From contig NZ_BCWQ01000003.1 in NCBI RefSeq assembly GCF_001592285.1, positions 186,001-250,000 of the forward strand: a stretch of DNA of 64,000 nucleotides. The letters run 5' to 3'. The translations under genes were made by a program, and so were the position numbers. Numbering within the stretch: position 1 is the first letter of the stretch; every line of letters begins with the position of its first letter. The notes under the pieces are model-generated. The model was given only the letters and a program-made list of their open reading frames with translations, was not told the DNA's origin and made no database searches. Source of the stretch: Hydrogenophaga pseudoflava NBRC 102511 (GTDB taxonomy: Bacteria; Pseudomonadota; Gammaproteobacteria; Burkholderiales; Burkholderiaceae_C). Below are positions 1-9,773 of this stretch, in pieces.

Positions 1-70
1 GCCGAGCTGACAACTGCGCGATAGGTGCCGCCGCCCACCCGCTGCTACCCTGCGCCGCAGGAGACAACAA

Positions 71-2173
71 ATGGCCACGACACCGCCCCCGTACCTTCCC
101 CAGATCCGCCTCTTCCGGGACTGGCTGGCCCGCGAGCGCGGCCTGCGCTTTGACAGCTACGACGCGCTCTGGCGCTGGTCCACCACCGAGCTGGACGCCT
201 TCTGGCAGAGCATCTGGGACTACTTCGACCTGCGCTCGCCCACGCCGCACACGGCCGTGCTGGAGCGCAATGTGATGCCCGGTGCGCGCTGGTTCCCGGG
301 CGCGCAGTTCAACTACGCGCAGCAGGTGTTCCGCCATGTCGACGCCGCGCACGCGGCGGGTTTTCCGGCGGTGATCTCCGACAACGAAAAAGGCCTGCGG
401 CGCGAACTCGGCTGGCCCGAGCTGCGGCGCCAGGTCGCCTCGCTCGCGCTGCACCTGCAGGACCAGGGCGTGATGCCCGGCGACCGCGTGGCCGCCTACC
501 TGCCCAACATCCCCGAGACCATGGTCGCCTTCCTGGCGGTGGTCAGCATCGGCGGCGTGTGGAGCGTGTGCGCGCCCGACATGGGGACCAACGCCGTGCT
601 CGACCGCTTCAAGCAGATCGAGCCTGTGGCGCTGATCGCCTGCGACGGCGTGAGCTACGGCGGCAAGGACCACGACCGCCTGGCCGTGGTGGCCGAGCTG
701 CGCGCCGCGCTGCCGACCGTGCGCCACGTGATCCTGCACACCAACCTGGCGCAGGAGCCGGCCGAGGTGGACCACGCACTGGAGACGGCGCAACCTTGTG
801 CCGACTTCCACACCGCCACCGCGCGCGGCGACGCGGCGGTGGCCGCCTTCGAGCCGCTGTGGCTGCCCTTCGACCACCCGCTGTGGATCGTCTACAGCAG
901 CGGCACCACGGGCCTGCCCAAACCCATCGTGCACGGCCACGGCGGCACCGTCATCGTGGCCATGGCGCTCAAGACCCTGCACAACGACGTGGGCTGCAGC
1001 TACGCGCCCAACAGCTTCGGCGAGCGTTACCACTGGTACAGCTCCACCGGCTGGGTGATGTGGAACGCGCAGGTCAGCGGCCTGCTCGCCGGCACCACCT
1101 GCGTCATCTACGACGGCAACCCCGGCGGCTCGAAAGACCGGCCCGACTGGACCGTGCTCTGGCGCTTCGCCGCGCGCGAAGGCGTGACCTTCTTTGGCGC
1201 CGGTGCGGCGTTTTTTGCGAACTGCCACAAGGCGGGCGTGGACCTCGCGCAGTGCGGCGACCTGTCTTCGATACGGGCCCTGGGCTCCACCGGCTCGCCG
1301 CTGTCGGAAGACGCGCAGCGCTGGGGCACAGCGCAGTTCGCCGCCATCGCGAAGACCGATGCACAGAAGGACATCTGGTGGTGCAACATCTCCGGCGGCA
1401 CCGACTTCGCGGGCGCCTTCATCGGCGGCAATCGCGAACTGCCGCAGACCCCCGGCCGCATGCAGTGCCGCCTGCTGGGTTGCGCGGTCGAGTCCTGGGA
1501 CGAACAGGGCCGGCCGGTGACCGACGCCGTGGGCGAACTGGTCTGCGCGCAACCCATCCCGTCCATGCCGCTGTACTTCGTCGGCGACACCGACCACCAG
1601 CGCCTGATCGGCAGCTACTTCGACACCTTCCCTCCTGGTCATGGGCGCAAGCCCGGTGGCGGCGATCTTGGAAAAGAGGCCGGCGCCGTCTGGCGCCACG
1701 GCGACTGGCTGCGCATCTTCCCCGACGGTTCCTGCGTCATCTATGGCCGCTCCGACGCCACCATCAACCGCCACGGCCTGCGCATGGGCACCAGCGAGCT
1801 CTACAGTGCCGTCGAGGCCCTGCCCGAGGTGCTGGACTCCATGGTGGTGGACCTGGAGTACCTGGGCCGCGAGAGCTTCATGCCGCTGTTCGTGGTGCTG
1901 CGCCCCGGGCTCACGCTGGACGAGGCGCTCAACGCGAAGATCGCTGGCGCCATCCGCACCGTGCTCTCGCCGCGCTTCGTGCCCGACCAGATCCTGCAGG
2001 TCGCCGAGATTCCGCGCACCCTCTCGGGCAAGAAGCAGGAGCTGCCGATCAAGAAGCTGCTGCTCGGCCAGCCACTGGAGAAAGTGATCAACCGCGAGGC
2101 CATGGCCAACCCGGGCTGCCTGGACTGGTACGTGGCCTACGCCCGCCAGCGGGCCGGCGCCACCCCCGCCTGA
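71..2173 (+). CDS. aacS: acetoacetyl-CoA synthetase (acetoacetate-CoA ligase)
   Basis: An ATP-dependent acyl-CoA synthetase of the ANL superfamily that activates acetoacetate, linking ketone bodies or polyhydroxybutyrate breakdown to acetoacetyl-CoA. The 700-residue protein starts with the ACAS_N-type region (WFPGAQFNYA near residue 77). It carries the AMP-binding P-loop YSSGTTGLPKPIVHG at about residue 275 and the C-terminal SGKKQELPIKK near residue 652, which contains the catalytic and acetylatable lysine. The length and the AACS-specific opening favour acetoacetate over acetate. The ATG follows CAGGAGACAACAA, a good ribosome binding site. The gene is monocistronic as far as can be seen. 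A related short-chain acyl-CoA ligase cannot be excluded. Confidence 0.9.
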   Translation: MATTPPPYLPQIRLFRDWLARERGLRFDSYDALWRWSTTELDAFWQSIWDYFDLRSPTPHTAVLERNVMPGARWFPGAQFNYAQQVFRHVDAAHAAGFPAVISDNEKGLRRELGWPELRRQVASLALHLQDQGVMPGDRVAAYLPNIPETMVAFLAVVSIGGVWSVCAPDMGTNAVLDRFKQIEPVALIACDGVSYGGKDHDRLAVVAELRAALPTVRHVILHTNLAQEPAEVDHALETAQPCADFHTATARGDAAVAAFEPLWLPFDHPLWIVYSSGTTGLPKPIVHGHGGTVIVAMALKTLHNDVGCSYAPNSFGERYHWYSSTGWVMWNAQVSGLLAGTTCVIYDGNPGGSKDRPDWTVLWRFAAREGVTFFGAGAAFFANCHKAGVDLAQCGDLSSIRALGSTGSPLSEDAQRWGTAQFAAIAKTDAQKDIWWCNISGGTDFAGAFIGGNRELPQTPGRMQCRLLGCAVESWDEQGRPVTDAVGELVCAQPIPSMPLYFVGDTDHQRLIGSYFDTFPPGHGRKPGGGDLGKEAGAVWRHGDWLRIFPDGSCVIYGRSDATINRHGLRMGTSELYSAVEALPEVLDSMVVDLEYLGRESFMPLFVVLRPGLTLDEALNAKIAGAIRTVLSPRFVPDQILQVAEIPRTLSGKKQELPIKKLLLGQPLEKVINREAMANPGCLDWYVAYARQRAGATPA

Positions 2174-2303
2174 AGCCCCGCCGTGTACATGGTGAAACGC
2201 TTGGTTACTGGTCAAGCCGCCCGCTTTGTTGAACACTTTCGGGTGATCGCACTGCGCATGACCCATTCCGGCGCGCAGCCACCGATCAGATCGGAGGACG
2301 CAG

Positions 2304-2495
2304 ATGAACCGCGGCATTTCTCCTGTACAGCCCGAGGGCCTGGTTGCGCCTCTGGACATCGACATCGACATCCTGGACCACGCGCTGATGGACCTCCTGA
2401 CCAGCGACTGGCAGACCCTGGACGACGGTGCTCCCCAAGACACGGCCCTGGCCACTCCAGAGCACGTCCCCACCGCGCCCGACACCTTGAGGTGA
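2304..2495 (+). CDS. small acidic hypothetical protein (63 aa)
   Basis: A short reading frame that I do not recognise. The support is a good ribosome binding site (GGAGGA, five bases before the ATG), third-position GC bias like its neighbours, and an ordinary TGA stop. The protein is acidic and rich in Asp and Leu (DIDIDILDHALMDLL around residues 18-32), with no signal peptide or membrane segment. It stands alone between aacS and the DUF1993 gene. It could be a lineage-specific small protein or a chance ORF. Confidence 0.5.
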   Translation: MNRGISPVQPEGLVAPLDIDIDILDHALMDLLTSDWQTLDDGAPQDTALATPEHVPTAPDTLR

Positions 2496-2563
2496 GGGTG
2501 CCTGCAGGGGTGCGGGGTCTGGCGTAGCATGCCGGACCTCACCCACCACCCGCCTGCAAGTCC

Positions 2564-3085
2564 ATGCCCATCACCCTCTCGTCCGTCAGCCTGCCCGTCT
2601 TCCAGACCGCCCTGTCCAACCTGCTGCACTGCCTGAAAAAGGCAGAGGCCAATGCGGCCGCGCGAAAGTTCGATCCCAACGTGTTCGTCACCATGCGGCT
2701 GGCGCCCGACATGCTGCCGTTTGCGGCGCAGATCCGCATCGCCTGCGACGCGGCCAAGAACGGCACCGCGCGCCTGGCCGGCATCGAGGCGCCGAAGTTC
2801 GAGGACAACGAAACCACCTTCGCCGAGCTGCAGGCCCGCATCGCCAGAACACTGGACTGGCTGGCCACCGTGCCCGCCGCATCCATCGATGGCCGCGAAG
2901 AGGCACAGATCACCTTCCCGGTCGGCCGCGACAAGACCCGCACCATGACCGGCGAGGCGTACCTGAAACACTGGGCGCTGCCCAACCTGTTCTTCCACGT
3001 CACCACCGCCTACGCCCTGCTGCGGCACGCGGGGGTGGATGTGGGCAAGACGGACTACCTGGCGGGGGCGCAGGCGGGCGCCTGA
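2564..3085 (+). CDS. DUF1993 family protein
   Basis: A 173-residue protein matching the DUF1993 family, which resembles the DinB/YfiT-type four-helix bundle. It opens with ISSVSLPVF-type residues (LSSVSLPVFQTALSNLLHCL), has a central helical section, and ends with the family-typical NLFFHVTTAYALLRHAGVDVGK. The function of the family is unknown. There is no signal peptide, so it is cytoplasmic. It starts at the first ATG after a short leader. The uracil-DNA glycosylase homologue follows 41 bases downstream and may be co-transcribed. Identification of the family is fairly sure; a role is not. Confidence 0.8.
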   Translation: MPITLSSVSLPVFQTALSNLLHCLKKAEANAAARKFDPNVFVTMRLAPDMLPFAAQIRIACDAAKNGTARLAGIEAPKFEDNETTFAELQARIARTLDWLATVPAASIDGREEAQITFPVGRDKTRTMTGEAYLKHWALPNLFFHVTTAYALLRHAGVDVGKTDYLAGAQAGA

Positions 3086-3126
3086 ACCCGGTTCCCCGTG
3101 GGCGCCGGACTCCTCCGCCGAAGGGC

Positions 3127-3714
3127 ATGACCGCTTCCCGGTTCGACGACCTGCTGCACCGCGTCCATGCGTGCAGCGTCTGCGCCGAGCACCTGCCCCA
3201 TGGGCCGCGCCCGGTGCTCCAGGCGCACCCCTCGGCGCGGCTGCTGATTGCCGGGCAGGCGCCTGGCCGCAAGGTGCACGCCAGTGGGGTGCCGTTCGAC
3301 GACGCCAGCGGCGAACGCCTGCGCGACTGGGTGGGCGTGTCGCGCGCGATCTTCTACGACCGGCACCAGGTCGCCATTCTTCCGATGGGCTTCTGCTACC
3401 CAGGCGCCGGACGCGCGGGCGACCTGCCGCCGCGCCCGGAATGCGCGCCCACCTGGCGCGCGGCGCTGCTCGCGGGCATGCCGCACATCCGCCTCACCCT
3501 GGTCATCGGGCAATACGCCCTGGCGCATCATCTGCCGGCAGACCCCCGTGCCCTCACCGATGTGGTGAAGGCCTGGCGCGATCTGCCCCCCGCGCTCATG
3601 GTGCTGCCCCACCCCAGTCCGCGCAACAACCCCTGGCTCAAGAAGCACCCGTGGTTCGAAACGGAATGCGTTCCGCAGCTGCGCCAGCGGGTGGCGGCGG
3701 CACTCTCGATGTGA
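3127..3714 (+). CDS. uracil-DNA glycosylase family protein with Fe-S cysteines
   Basis: A 195-residue homologue of the family 4/5 uracil-DNA glycosylases. GQAPGRKVHASGVPFDDASG (residues 43-62) matches the first active-site motif GxAPGxxExxxGxPF, and PHPSPRNN near residue 160 matches the C-terminal HPSP loop. Four cysteines are spaced CxxC (C16, C19) and C-x15-C (C90, C106), the arrangement that holds the 4Fe-4S cluster in family 4 enzymes. The Glu/Asp of the classic GEAPG motif is Gln here, so the exact base specificity is open. It probably acts in base excision repair. The start is the ATG at 3127. Confidence 0.82.
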   Translation: MTASRFDDLLHRVHACSVCAEHLPHGPRPVLQAHPSARLLIAGQAPGRKVHASGVPFDDASGERLRDWVGVSRAIFYDRHQVAILPMGFCYPGAGRAGDLPPRPECAPTWRAALLAGMPHIRLTLVIGQYALAHHLPADPRALTDVVKAWRDLPPALMVLPHPSPRNNPWLKKHPWFETECVPQLRQRVAAALSM

Positions 3715-3718
3715 GTGT

Positions 3719-3853
3719 ATGAAGCACATTCTCAAGGCCGGGAAGGCGACGATCGAGCGGCTGGGGCTGGCGGCGGGATGCCCGGTGCAGTCCGTCACCT
3801 TCTGCTGTTTTTCAGCGGCCGACCTGGCGGTTTACCAGGCGGCACTGGCCTGA
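3719..3853 (+). pseudogene. macro-domain C-terminal remnant
   Basis: This 44-codon frame reads MKHILKAGKATIERLGLAAG and ends SVTFCCFSAADLAVYQAALA. The end matches the last strand and helix of macro domains (ADP-ribose/O-acetyl-ADP-ribose deacetylases such as YmdB), where xVxFxCFSxxDLxxYxxxL is typical. The preceding 120 or more residues of a macro domain are missing: the reading frame begins right after the stop of the glycosylase gene. I read it as a 5'-truncated relic. It has no clear ribosome binding site. A functional microprotein is less likely. Confidence 0.6.
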
Positions 3854-3864
3854 GCTGCCGCCCC

Positions 3865-4395
3865 ATGTCCCGCTTCGCCGTCCTTCTCCGTGGTGTCAAC
3901 GTCGGCAAGGCCAACCGCGTGCCGATGGCCGAGTTCCGGGCCATGCTCGAAGCGCTGGGTCACACCGAGGTGAAGACGCTGCTCAACAGCGGCAACGCGG
4001 TGTTCACGTCGACCCGCCGCAGCGCGGACAAGCTGGCCGACGAAATCGGTGCCGGCCTTGCGGAGCGCTTCGGCGTCACCACGCCCGTGATCGTCAAGTC
4101 GGCCAGCGAGCTCCAGGCGATCGTGAACGGCAACCCCATCGTTCCCCCTGAAGCGGAACACGCGCGCTTCCTCGTAGCCTTCGCGATGGGGCCGGACCGG
4201 CTGACGGCACTGGAGGACCTGCGGCCCCTGCTGCTCCCGGGCGAACGCCTCGCCATCACCGCGCACGCCGCCTACCTGCACTGCGCGAATGGCCTGCTGG
4301 AGAGCCAGGCCGGGGAGGCGCTGCTGGGCAAGGTGGGCAAGGGCGTCACCAGCCGCAACTGGGGCACGACGCTCAAGCTGGCCGCGCTGGTTTGA
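3865..4395 (+). CDS. DUF1697 domain-containing protein
   Basis: A 176-residue member of the DUF1697 family. It opens with the hallmark FAVLLRGVNVGKANRVPMAEF (residues 3-23), followed by LGHTEVKTLLNSGNAVF and the C-terminal GKGVTSRNWGTTLKL, which is strongly conserved in this family. No biochemical function is established. I chose the ATG at 3865 because the conserved core begins two residues later; the frame stays open upstream to 3715, but that part overlaps the macro-domain remnant in another frame. The protein is cytoplasmic. Confidence 0.85.
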   Translation: MSRFAVLLRGVNVGKANRVPMAEFRAMLEALGHTEVKTLLNSGNAVFTSTRRSADKLADEIGAGLAERFGVTTPVIVKSASELQAIVNGNPIVPPEAEHARFLVAFAMGPDRLTALEDLRPLLLPGERLAITAHAAYLHCANGLLESQAGEALLGKVGKGVTSRNWGTTLKLAALV

Positions 4396-4432
4396 CGCCA
4401 GAATGCGGCGATCCCACCCAACACCGCCGCCC

Positions 4433-4858
4433 ATGCTTCCATTCACTGTTGAACGCATCGATCACGTCGTGTTCCGCGTGCGGGACCTCGCCGCCAGCGT
4501 GGCGTTCTACGGGCGCGTGCTGGGCTGCCACCTTGTGCGCGAGCGGCCCGACCTCGGGCTCATGCACCTTCGGGCGGGCGCGTCCATGGTGGACCTCGTG
4601 TCCATCGACGGCCGGCTGGGCCGGGTGGGCGGGGAAGGGCCGAAGGCGGAAGGACGCAACGTCGACCACCTCTGCCTGCGGGTGGAGCCCTTCGACGAGC
4701 AGCGCATCGTGGCGCACCTCGCTGAGCACGGCGTCGTTCCCAAAGGTCCGGCGAGCACCAACTTCGGCGCAGAGGGGGAAGGGCTCTCCCTGTACTTGTG
4801 CGATCCGGACGGCAACGTCATCGAACTCAAAGGGCCGGCCCATGGCGTCGACGGGTGA
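4433..4858 (+). CDS. VOC (glyoxalase/bleomycin resistance) family protein
   Basis: A 141-residue single vicinal-oxygen-chelate module. The first half has IDHVVFRVRDLAASVAFYGRVLG (residues 7-29) with a metal-ligand-position His. The second half has NVDHLCLRVEPFDE and ends with the typical LYLCDPDGNVIELKGP, supplying the second His and the Glu. Such proteins are usually metal-dependent lyases, isomerases or dioxygenases; the substrate cannot be read from sequence. The ATG at 4433 is chosen because the fold begins immediately after it. It lies 37 bases downstream of the DUF1697 gene. Confidence 0.85.
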   Translation: MLPFTVERIDHVVFRVRDLAASVAFYGRVLGCHLVRERPDLGLMHLRAGASMVDLVSIDGRLGRVGGEGPKAEGRNVDHLCLRVEPFDEQRIVAHLAEHGVVPKGPASTNFGAEGEGLSLYLCDPDGNVIELKGPAHGVDG

Positions 4859-4860
4859 TG

Positions 4861-4893
4861 TATGAAACAAATACAATCCGTATATGTTTCATA
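4861..4893. promoter_or_regulatory. 33-bp near-palindromic operator candidate
   Basis: The left arm TATGAAACAAATAC (4861-4874) and the right arm GTATATGTTTCATA (4880-4893) are reverse complements with one mismatch, around a 5-base centre. It lies 12 bases before the ATG of the ParD-like gene, where an autorepressing antitoxin would bind. The DNA is notably AT-rich for this genome. The promoter is expected to overlap it. Confidence 0.65.
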
Positions 4894-4905
4894 TGGAGTC
4901 CACAC

Positions 4906-5175
4906 ATGGGCATCGTCAAGATTTCCGACCAGATGCATGAGAACCTGCGGGTCGCCGGCACGGCGCTGAGCCGGTCCATCAACGCGCAGGCCGAGCACTG
5001 GATGCGCGTCGGCATGCTCACCGAGATGCATCCCGACCTCGACTACCGCGCCATCTGCCAGCTGCTGATCCAGGCCGAACTCAACGGCGGGCTGGACCTC
5101 ACCAACGCCGCCACCCTCGGCACGGCCGCGTCACCCAAGACCGCCGCTGCAGTCGCCACCAAAGGCCGCCACTGA
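4906..5175 (+). CDS. ParD-like antitoxin family protein
   Basis: An 89-residue protein that I assign to the ParD-like family, annotated as type II antitoxin-like with a ribbon-helix-helix fold. MGIVKISDQMHENLRVAG (residues 1-18) resembles the N-terminal beta strand and first helix of an RHH protein. SRSINAQAEHWMRVGMLTEM and DYRAICQLLI follow. The tail is Ala/Thr-rich and probably disordered. GGAGTC precedes the ATG. The stop TGA overlaps the ATG of the next gene by one base, so translation is likely coupled. A perfectly placed palindrome upstream suggests autorepression. There is no classic ParE/RelE toxin next to it; a methionine aminopeptidase takes that place. Confidence 0.78.
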   Translation: MGIVKISDQMHENLRVAGTALSRSINAQAEHWMRVGMLTEMHPDLDYRAICQLLIQAELNGGLDLTNAATLGTAASPKTAAAVATKGRH

Positions 5176-5966
5176 TGGCGCGCGGCGTCCCCATCCGCAG
5201 CGCCGACGAACTGGTCATGGCGCGGCGCGCCGCCCAGCTGGCGGCCGAGGTGCTGGACATGATCGGGCCGCACGTCGTGCCCGGCGTCAGCACCGACGCG
5301 CTCGACCGCCTCTGCCACGACCACATCGTGAACGTGCAGGGCGCCATCCCCGCCAACCTCGGTTACCACGGCTACCCCAAGACCATCCTCACCTCGGTCA
5401 ACCACGTGGTCTGCCACGGCATTCCCGCGCCCGACAAGATCCTCAAGGCCGGCGACATCGTCAACATCGACGTGGCCGTGCTCAAGGACGGCTGGTTCGG
5501 CGACACCAGCCGCATGTTCTGCGTCGGCACGCCCAGCACCCTGGCGCGGCGGCTGGTGGACACCACCTACGAAGCCCTGCTGGCCGGCATCCGGCAGGTG
5601 CGGCCCGGCGCCACGCTCGGCGACGTGGGCCACGCCATCCAGAGCGTCGCGCACCGCGAGCACTTCAGCGTGGTGCGCGAGTACTGCGGCCACGGCATCG
5701 GCCAGATCTACCACGACGAACCCAACGTGCTGCACTACGGCCAGCGCGGCCAGGGCCTGCGGCTGGAAGCCGGCATGGTCTTCACCATCGAACCCATGCT
5801 CAACGCCGGCAAACGCGAGACCCGCCAACTGGCCGACGGCTGGACGGTGGTGACCAAGGACCGCTCGCTCTCGGCGCAGTGGGAGCACATGGTGGCGGTG
5901 ACGGAGCAGGGGTTTGAGGTGCTGACGGCGTGGCCGGGCGGGACGGGGGCTTATCCGTCGGGGTGA
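5175..5966 (+). CDS. map: type I methionyl aminopeptidase (map)
   Basis: Removes the initiator methionine from nascent proteins. The 263-residue protein has the type I layout without an N-terminal zinc finger. Its five metal ligands lie in NIDVAVLKDGWFGDTSRMF (two Asp), GHGIGQIYHDEPNV (His), FTIEPML (Glu) and QWEHMVAVT (Glu). The substrate-side CHGIP motif is also present. The start codon overlaps the stop of the ParD-like gene (TGATG), so it is the second gene of that operon. A housekeeping map normally sits beside rpsB or in a ribosomal operon, so this copy is probably an additional one. Confidence 0.9.
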   Translation: MARGVPIRSADELVMARRAAQLAAEVLDMIGPHVVPGVSTDALDRLCHDHIVNVQGAIPANLGYHGYPKTILTSVNHVVCHGIPAPDKILKAGDIVNIDVAVLKDGWFGDTSRMFCVGTPSTLARRLVDTTYEALLAGIRQVRPGATLGDVGHAIQSVAHREHFSVVREYCGHGIGQIYHDEPNVLHYGQRGQGLRLEAGMVFTIEPMLNAGKRETRQLADGWTVVTKDRSLSAQWEHMVAVTEQGFEVLTAWPGGTGAYPSG

Positions 5967-6105
5967 TGGAGTGCTGGGTTTACAGATTCCGTTAAACGGG
6001 CCGTGGCGGCTCTGTTGACGCTATACAGCCTTGATATAAAAGAGCTCTTACGAAAGGGGGACGGCTTTGCTTATCGGCAACGACCCGGGTTAGGCCCCAC
6101 AGTTC

Positions 6106-6519
6106 ATGACGTCTGACCACATCTCTTATCTCGCGCTGCTTGCATCTGTTGTCTCGCTCGTTATCTCGTTCCTCACGCTCTTCCGAGATCGACACGTTGT
6201 CAAAGTCCGAGCAGTTCCTATCAAAGAAGCCAGCGGCTTGGTGCTGTTAAGCGTCACGGTCTCTAACGCAGGGAAGCGTCCCATCGGAATTACGCATGTC
6301 TTGCTTAAGCCAAATGACCACCCTGGCCTGTACGTTGACTTTGCGCCTGCAGGCCATAACAAAGTGGACGTAGGCGAAAGCCGGTCTTGTCAAATCGGAC
6401 CGCGAGGTCTGCCGGTCACTTGGTCGTCGGTTCGTCAACTCCGAAGTATGAGCATCTACGTTCAAGACGCACTCGGAAAGACTCACAAGGCACGGTGGCA
6501 AGGCAAGATGCCGCAATGA
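6106..6519 (+). CDS. hypothetical membrane-anchored protein (137 aa)
   Basis: Not recognised. One N-terminal hydrophobic segment (about residues 7-26, YLALLASVVSLVISFLTLF) is followed by basic residues and a soluble beta-rich domain of about 100 residues, with GLVLLSVTVSNAGKRPIGIT resembling an immunoglobulin-like strand pair. The gene lies in a patch of visibly lower GC, with codons unlike its neighbours (many A/T third positions), which suggests lateral acquisition. The next gene in the patch, also a membrane protein, is 89 bases downstream on the same strand. The ATG at 6106 has no strong ribosome binding site. Confidence 0.6.
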   Translation: MTSDHISYLALLASVVSLVISFLTLFRDRHVVKVRAVPIKEASGLVLLSVTVSNAGKRPIGITHVLLKPNDHPGLYVDFAPAGHNKVDVGESRSCQIGPRGLPVTWSSVRQLRSMSIYVQDALGKTHKARWQGKMPQ

Positions 6520-6608
6520 GGTCTACCCCTTCGCCCAAGCGCGCTGTCGGCGCACTCAGCCTAAAAGTTATGTCCCTCAGTCGTTAGGTCCCCGATTCAC
6601 TTCCTCGT

Positions 6609-7376
6609 ATGGCCACAGAGTCACAAAACACAATCCCGACTTGGGCGCTGCCAGCCTTCTCATGGCTAGTGTCGTTCTACTTCTTGTTCGGCTTCTGCGC
6701 GAACGTCGGATTTCCTCCAGCTCGGACACTGCTTCTGGGGGACGCGCTCTACGTTGCTCTCTGGCTGTTTTTTCTGTTTCTGCCCTTTTTCAGCAAAGTC
6801 AAGGTTGGCTCGTTCCTTGAATTGGAACGTCAGGTGCAGCAAGCGAAGGATGAGTTGCGTGAGTTCAAGGCGGAAGTTCGGAATAGCGTCTCTGTGCTTT
6901 CCACCAACGTAAACACAATCGGTGGCATGACCAATCAAGTGACGGTGAATCTCCCCGGTCTTGCCGAACTACGCGAGGCAAGGCAGATGGTGGATGACAA
7001 AGCCCCTCCAGACACCAAACAGTCAGCCGAAAGTGTTGAGGCTCGCCTCGTTCTGCAGAGTGAGGATCCAACACTCGCTCTCGCAAAGACTCGGATCGAC
7101 ATCGAAAGACTGCTTCGCGAATCACTTGGGAAGCGCATCATGGTTCCCACAGTTGATGAGTCTATGAAGTTTGCGAGCATTAACCAGCTGTTCCAGATCT
7201 TCCTCGCACGGTACGAAGAGTTCTCTTATTTGCGGCAGCCGTTCAAGTACGTCATTCAAGTCTGCAACGCGGCAATCCATGCCCAGCGTGTTCCTGAAGC
7301 GGAAGCGCAAGAGGCTCTTGCCCTCGGAGCGCAGATCATCGCAGTTCTCGAGAAGTACGCTGGCTTACCTGAGTGA
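6609..7376 (+). CDS. hypothetical protein, two TM segments, coiled coil and DUF4145/HEPN-like C-terminus
   Basis: Not recognised as a whole. Two membrane segments (about residues 14-33 and 45-63, ending in FFLFLPFFSKVKVG) are followed by a predicted coiled coil (ELERQVQQAKDELREFKAEV, near residues 76-95). The C-terminal half is helical and ends with FKYVIQVCNAAIHAQRVPEA and a long helix. The R/N-x3-H pattern CNAAIHA resembles the end of DUF4145/HEPN-type domains, which occur in accessory and defence genes. Base composition is low in GC, like its upstream partner at 6106. A defence or sensing role is speculation. Confidence 0.6.
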   Translation: MATESQNTIPTWALPAFSWLVSFYFLFGFCANVGFPPARTLLLGDALYVALWLFFLFLPFFSKVKVGSFLELERQVQQAKDELREFKAEVRNSVSVLSTNVNTIGGMTNQVTVNLPGLAELREARQMVDDKAPPDTKQSAESVEARLVLQSEDPTLALAKTRIDIERLLRESLGKRIMVPTVDESMKFASINQLFQIFLARYEEFSYLRQPFKYVIQVCNAAIHAQRVPEAEAQEALALGAQIIAVLEKYAGLPE

Positions 7377-7688
7377 GGTCCAGCCCGCTCGCTCAACTAC
7401 CGATTCGCTACACCGCCATTCCTTGATCGTGGGATTCGGCTCGTACGTCGGGCCACACAGTGACTCACGAGTACCCGGCGTGCCCAATCTCCAGTGCTTG
7501 GGGCAGAAAAGGGTGATCATGGGGCAACAGCTGGGAGGATGGGCCGTGTGCCTTCGCGCTGCATCACAGACCTGCACCTAGTCCACACAATCATTTCCCC
7601 GGGTAAACCCTCCATTGACACCACCCCGCGCTGATCCGAAGGTGCAAGGCTTTCCGCAGCCTGCCAGCCTTCACCCCGGAGACGCGCC
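7377..7688. other. 312-base intergenic stretch
   Basis: No convincing gene: the short frames here lack ribosome binding sites and family features. Composition shifts from the AT-richer island back to the genome average at roughly 7580. The last 100 bases form the leader of the sigma54 activator and end with CCGGAGACGCGCC, an acceptable ribosome binding site. No repeat or attachment site was seen. Confidence 0.4.
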
Positions 7689-9593
<1,905 letters not shown>

Positions 9594-9604
9594 ACGCGTG
9601 GGGC

Positions 9605-9654
9605 GTGACAGCTGTCACTCTGGGTGGGTGACAGGTGCACGGGGTGTGACACCC
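9605..9654. promoter_or_regulatory. cluster of palindromic upstream activator sites
   Basis: Three related elements in 50 bases: a perfect 14-bp palindrome GTGACAGCTGTCAC (9605-9618), an imperfect copy GTGACAGGTGCAC (9628-9640), and GGGTGTGACACCC (9642-9654). All share the GTGACA core. They lie about 50-100 bases upstream of a sigma54 promoter, the usual distance for enhancer-binding proteins, and just after the activator gene. I infer they are its binding sites. Confidence 0.65.
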
Positions 9655-9706
9655 GCCGCCGCTGTCAAACGGTAAACAGATCAAGCACTTGCGCGCGCCG
9701 CCCGCA

Positions 9707-9721
9707 TGGCACGCGTCTTGT
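9707..9721 (+). promoter_or_regulatory. sigma54 (-24/-12) promoter
   Basis: TGGCACGCGTCTTGT matches the consensus TGGCACGN4TTGC except for the last base. The -24 GG is at 9708-9709. Transcription should begin near 9733, giving a leader of about 40 bases before the monooxygenase ATG at 9774. It fits the adjacent sigma54 activator gene and the upstream palindromes. Confidence 0.72.
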
Positions 9722-9773
9722 GATGCAGAAGGCACCGGCCCGCACCGAGGCCGGCATCACAGGAGACAAACCC

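Noticed and set aside
6015-6040. Promoter-like TTGACG followed by TATAAA
   Set aside because: The spacing is about 14 bases, too short for a normal sigma70 promoter, and there is no transcript evidence.
7171-7581. A 136-codon frame at the end of the AT-rich island
   Set aside because: Most of it overlaps the 255-residue protein in another frame, and it has no ribosome binding site or recognisable domain.
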